Source of the DNA: Antedon bifida
Lineage: Eukaryota; Echinodermata; Crinoidea; Comatulida; Antedonidae
Assembly: GCA_963402885.1 (NCBI GenBank)
Contig: OY727102.1
Coordinates: forward strand, 372,001-436,000
DNA: 64,000 bases
Reading direction: 5' to 3'
In this document: positions 63,901 through 64,000 of the stretch, piece by piece
Position numbering within the stretch: the first letter of the stretch is position 1
Layout: the number at the start of each line of letters is the position of its first letter
Program-made: the position numbers and the translations under genes
The notes under the pieces: generated by a model
Databases searched by the model: none
Seen by the model: only the letters and a program-made list of their open reading frames with translations
Told to the model about the DNA's origin: nothing

Positions 63901-63981
63901 GGTGCTGATACAACACTCGTACAAAGAAAACTACTACTGTTACTCATCTTTATAACGTTTATTACCTCGTCTTATTTATGA
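51917..63981 (+). CDS. CACNA2D: voltage-gated calcium channel alpha2/delta subunit
   Basis: Twenty-two exons: 51917-52081, 53247-53396, 54084-54223, 54662-54814, 55216-55380, 55549-55677, 56058-56186, 56519-56640, 56914-57017, 57264-57517, 57712-57856, 58085-58231, 58576-58686, 59068-59185, 59911-60133, 60498-60653, 60904-61115, 61204-61411, 61884-62094, 62514-62652, 63098-63263, 63774-63981 (3555 nt, 1184 aa). Signal peptide KYLYLSCFLSLVLILS; VWA_N region; YDPRVRPWYIAATSGPKDVV leading into a VWA domain with complete MIDAS (DCSYS at 256-260, GGTSE, ITDGQD); a Cache-type region after it; a second RPWY-containing region near 804-830; Cys-rich C-terminal half; C-terminal hydrophobic run LLLLLIFITFITSSYL, compatible with GPI attachment or a membrane segment. 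Alpha2/delta subunits set surface number and gating of CaV1/CaV2 channels. The MIDAS reads DCSYS where vertebrate members have DVSGS. CACHD1 is an alternative but usually lacks an intact MIDAS. An ATG at 51881 is in frame. Confidence 0.93.
52842..53195. mobile_element. MITE family B, alpha2/delta intron 1
   Basis: AAAGATGTATTGTATTTGTC CCCC at the left and TTTTGGGG...ACAATACATCTT at the right. It ends about 50 bp before exon 2. A TAGGCCTA-like word has been inserted near the right terminus. Confidence 0.8.
53440..53600. mobile_element. LINE/SINE tail fragment with AAGCGC motifs
   Basis: (AATA)n, ACATTTATAAAGCGCAAGAG, TTTCAAAGCGCTGTGTTTTC. The GCGC/TATAA arrangement recurs at 46190, 58845 (GCGCATTGAGAGC...GCGCTATATAAG) and 60830-60890 (GTGCGCTTTATAAATTATTA), i.e. 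several 3' ends of one dispersed family. Confidence 0.5.
54198..54431 (+). repeat. 42-bp array spanning alpha2/delta exon 3 donor
   Basis: Units beginning TTACCA(G/A)AACC start at 54198, 54240, 54282, 54329, 54371 and (partial) 54413. Each has the exon end CTCTGGTTTTCAACCC, donor GTAAGTACCTAGATAA. Donor GT at 54224 (true), 54266, 54355 and 54397 are kept; the third copy has CATAAG. The last copy stops where a SINE fragment begins (about 54432). Confidence 0.95.
54432..54570 (+). mobile_element. SINE fragment in alpha2/delta intron 3
   Basis: CTTTCCTTCCAATCCCAAGG, AGTGTTCAGTCCTAGTG, TCCTCTCCACTCCCTAAATG: same family as 41616 and 42410, lacking its 5' end. Confidence 0.6.
54730..54977 (+). repeat. 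124-bp x2 duplication of exon 4 end plus donor
   Basis: Unit 1 (54730-54853) has the last 85 nt of exon 4, the donor CTAAG|GTCAAT and 39 nt of intron; unit 2 (54854-54977) is nearly identical (CAAACC to CAGACC). The intronic copy still reads as KTIQTILMFQGLDEVFTSNS in one frame. Confidence 0.95.
55905..55998 (+). repeat. 44-bp x2 intronic tandem repeat
   Basis: GACTTGCCATCCTGTGAATC then CTTTT(T/A)TGTTTCCATAGACT and CATT, twice. In alpha2/delta intron 6; it carries an acceptor-like TTTCCATAG but is not next to an exon. Confidence 0.85.
56201..56350. mobile_element. MITE family A copy, alpha2/delta intron 7
   Basis: AAGTTCTGTCTATACTATTA at the left, AAGTTTGATAGTGTTGAAAG at the right, full internal region. 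It starts 14 nt after the exon 7 donor at 56187. A degenerate copy without termini lies at 57098-57185 in intron 9. Confidence 0.85.
58948..59073 (+). repeat. 32-bp x4 array spanning alpha2/delta exon 14 acceptor
   Basis: Unit TTTCTGATTTGTTGTAG|AC(G/A)TT plus ATTTATTT(C/A)A; AG ends at 58971, 59003, 59035 and 59067 (true). The intronic copies repeat the exon's first five bases. 32 bp is not a multiple of three, so use of an upstream acceptor would shift the frame. Confidence 0.95.
60213..60520 (+). repeat. diverged array spanning alpha2/delta exon 16 acceptor
   Basis: About seven units of 41-50 bp with ACATTCTTATCAACTTT, then TTTAAAGC and TGATGTATTGATA-like words. The true junction reads TTCTCAG|AGCGGATGTATTGATAAC. 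Intronic copies resemble the exon start (GCTGATGTATTAATAC, GCTCATATATTAATACC, GTTGATTTATTGATAT) but most have lost a good CAG. Confidence 0.8.
61499..61632. mobile_element. MITE family C, best copy
   Basis: AGCTTCTTTCCCACTTGGAT and inverted CTAAGTGGGAACTAAGCT at the ends; inner arms GCATTGACCAATCA and TGATTGGTCAACTCACTTGC. In alpha2/delta intron 18. Relatives at 37383-37560 and a piece at 4365-4435 in a tectonic intron. Confidence 0.75.
62680..62905 (+). mobile_element. tRNA-derived SINE (second family) in alpha2/delta intron 20
   Basis: GTTGGGTAGCCAAGTCGTTA and CCAGGGTTCAACTCCCAGTC are A- and B-box-like; the body has GAACTGGCCACCCTACCACA, TAATGCCAAGGCTTAG and CCTAACAGCTCATTTCCCTA. Confidence 0.7.
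63345..63555 (+). repeat. 19-bp minisatellite, about 11 copies, alpha2/delta intron 21
   Basis: Unit CTGTTCACTTTATCTGGAC, nearly uniform. It gives a spurious ORF of Trp/Cys/Leu-rich repeats. It is 80 bp after the donor and does not include it. Confidence 0.95.
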
Positions 63982-64000
63982 ATTTTTCACTTCTTTCTTT

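Overview
This is a nuclear genome window from an animal. It is AT-rich, with six intron-rich genes, GT-AG introns and dense short repeats. The gene set (tectonic, ATAD2-type AAA/bromodomain protein, carotenoid oxygenase, Sam68-type KH protein, calcium-channel alpha2/delta) is bilaterian. The abundance of the palindrome TAGGCCTA and the many small terminal-inverted-repeat elements would suit an invertebrate deuterostome such as an echinoderm, but that assignment is a guess. All gene models were built by hand from splice signals, reading phase and family resemblance; every exon set below joins in frame.

Layout: (1) 555-2848 (+) C1orf131/DUF4602-like ribosome-biogenesis factor, 6 coding exons, 277 aa. 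(2) 3660-9465 (-) tectonic-family ciliary transition-zone protein, 12 exons, 701 aa, convergent with gene 1. (3) 9510-15306 a non-coding element of about 5.8 kb with long inverted termini, starting only 45 bp upstream of the tectonic ATG and filling most of the space to the next gene. (4) 16691-32059 (+) ATAD2/ATAD2B-like protein, 22 exons, 1432 aa. (5) 34898-39263 (-) BCO/RPE65-type carotenoid oxygenase, 8 exons, about 520 aa, all four iron-ligand histidines present. (6) 40860-44652 (+) Sam68/KHDRBS-like KH protein, 8 exons, 316 aa, without a visible QUA1 segment. (7) 44653-51916 a 7 kb non-coding stretch with repeats. (8) 51917-63981 (+) voltage-gated calcium channel alpha2/delta subunit, 22 exons, 1184 aa, with VWA MIDAS, Cache regions and a hydrophobic C-terminus. 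The genes have unrelated functions; nothing suggests an operon or a shared pathway.

The most unusual signal is a recurring structure: tandem arrays whose repeat unit straddles an exon-intron junction, so that the splice site and its exon edge are copied several times into the intron. I count eight clear cases in three of the genes plus the alpha2/delta gene: C1orf131-like exon 2 donor (x4), tectonic exon 4 donor (x2) and exon 10 acceptor (x2), ATAD2 exon 10 acceptor (x34, almost 1.9 kb), alpha2/delta exon 3 donor (x5), exon 4 with donor (x2), exon 14 acceptor (x4) and exon 16 acceptor (about x7, diverged). A ninth array duplicates the stop-codon end of the carotenoid oxygenase gene. About ten other short tandem arrays do not touch a junction.

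Repeats: three MITE-like families (A, ends AGCTCTGTCTACACTATC, with a TWA-like target; B, ends AAAGATGTATTGTCCCCC; C, containing GATTGGTCAA-type arms), tRNA-derived SINEs, fragments of a CR1/L2-like LINE, and a 1.57 kb element with a perfect 32-bp palindrome at one end inside ATAD2 intron 10.
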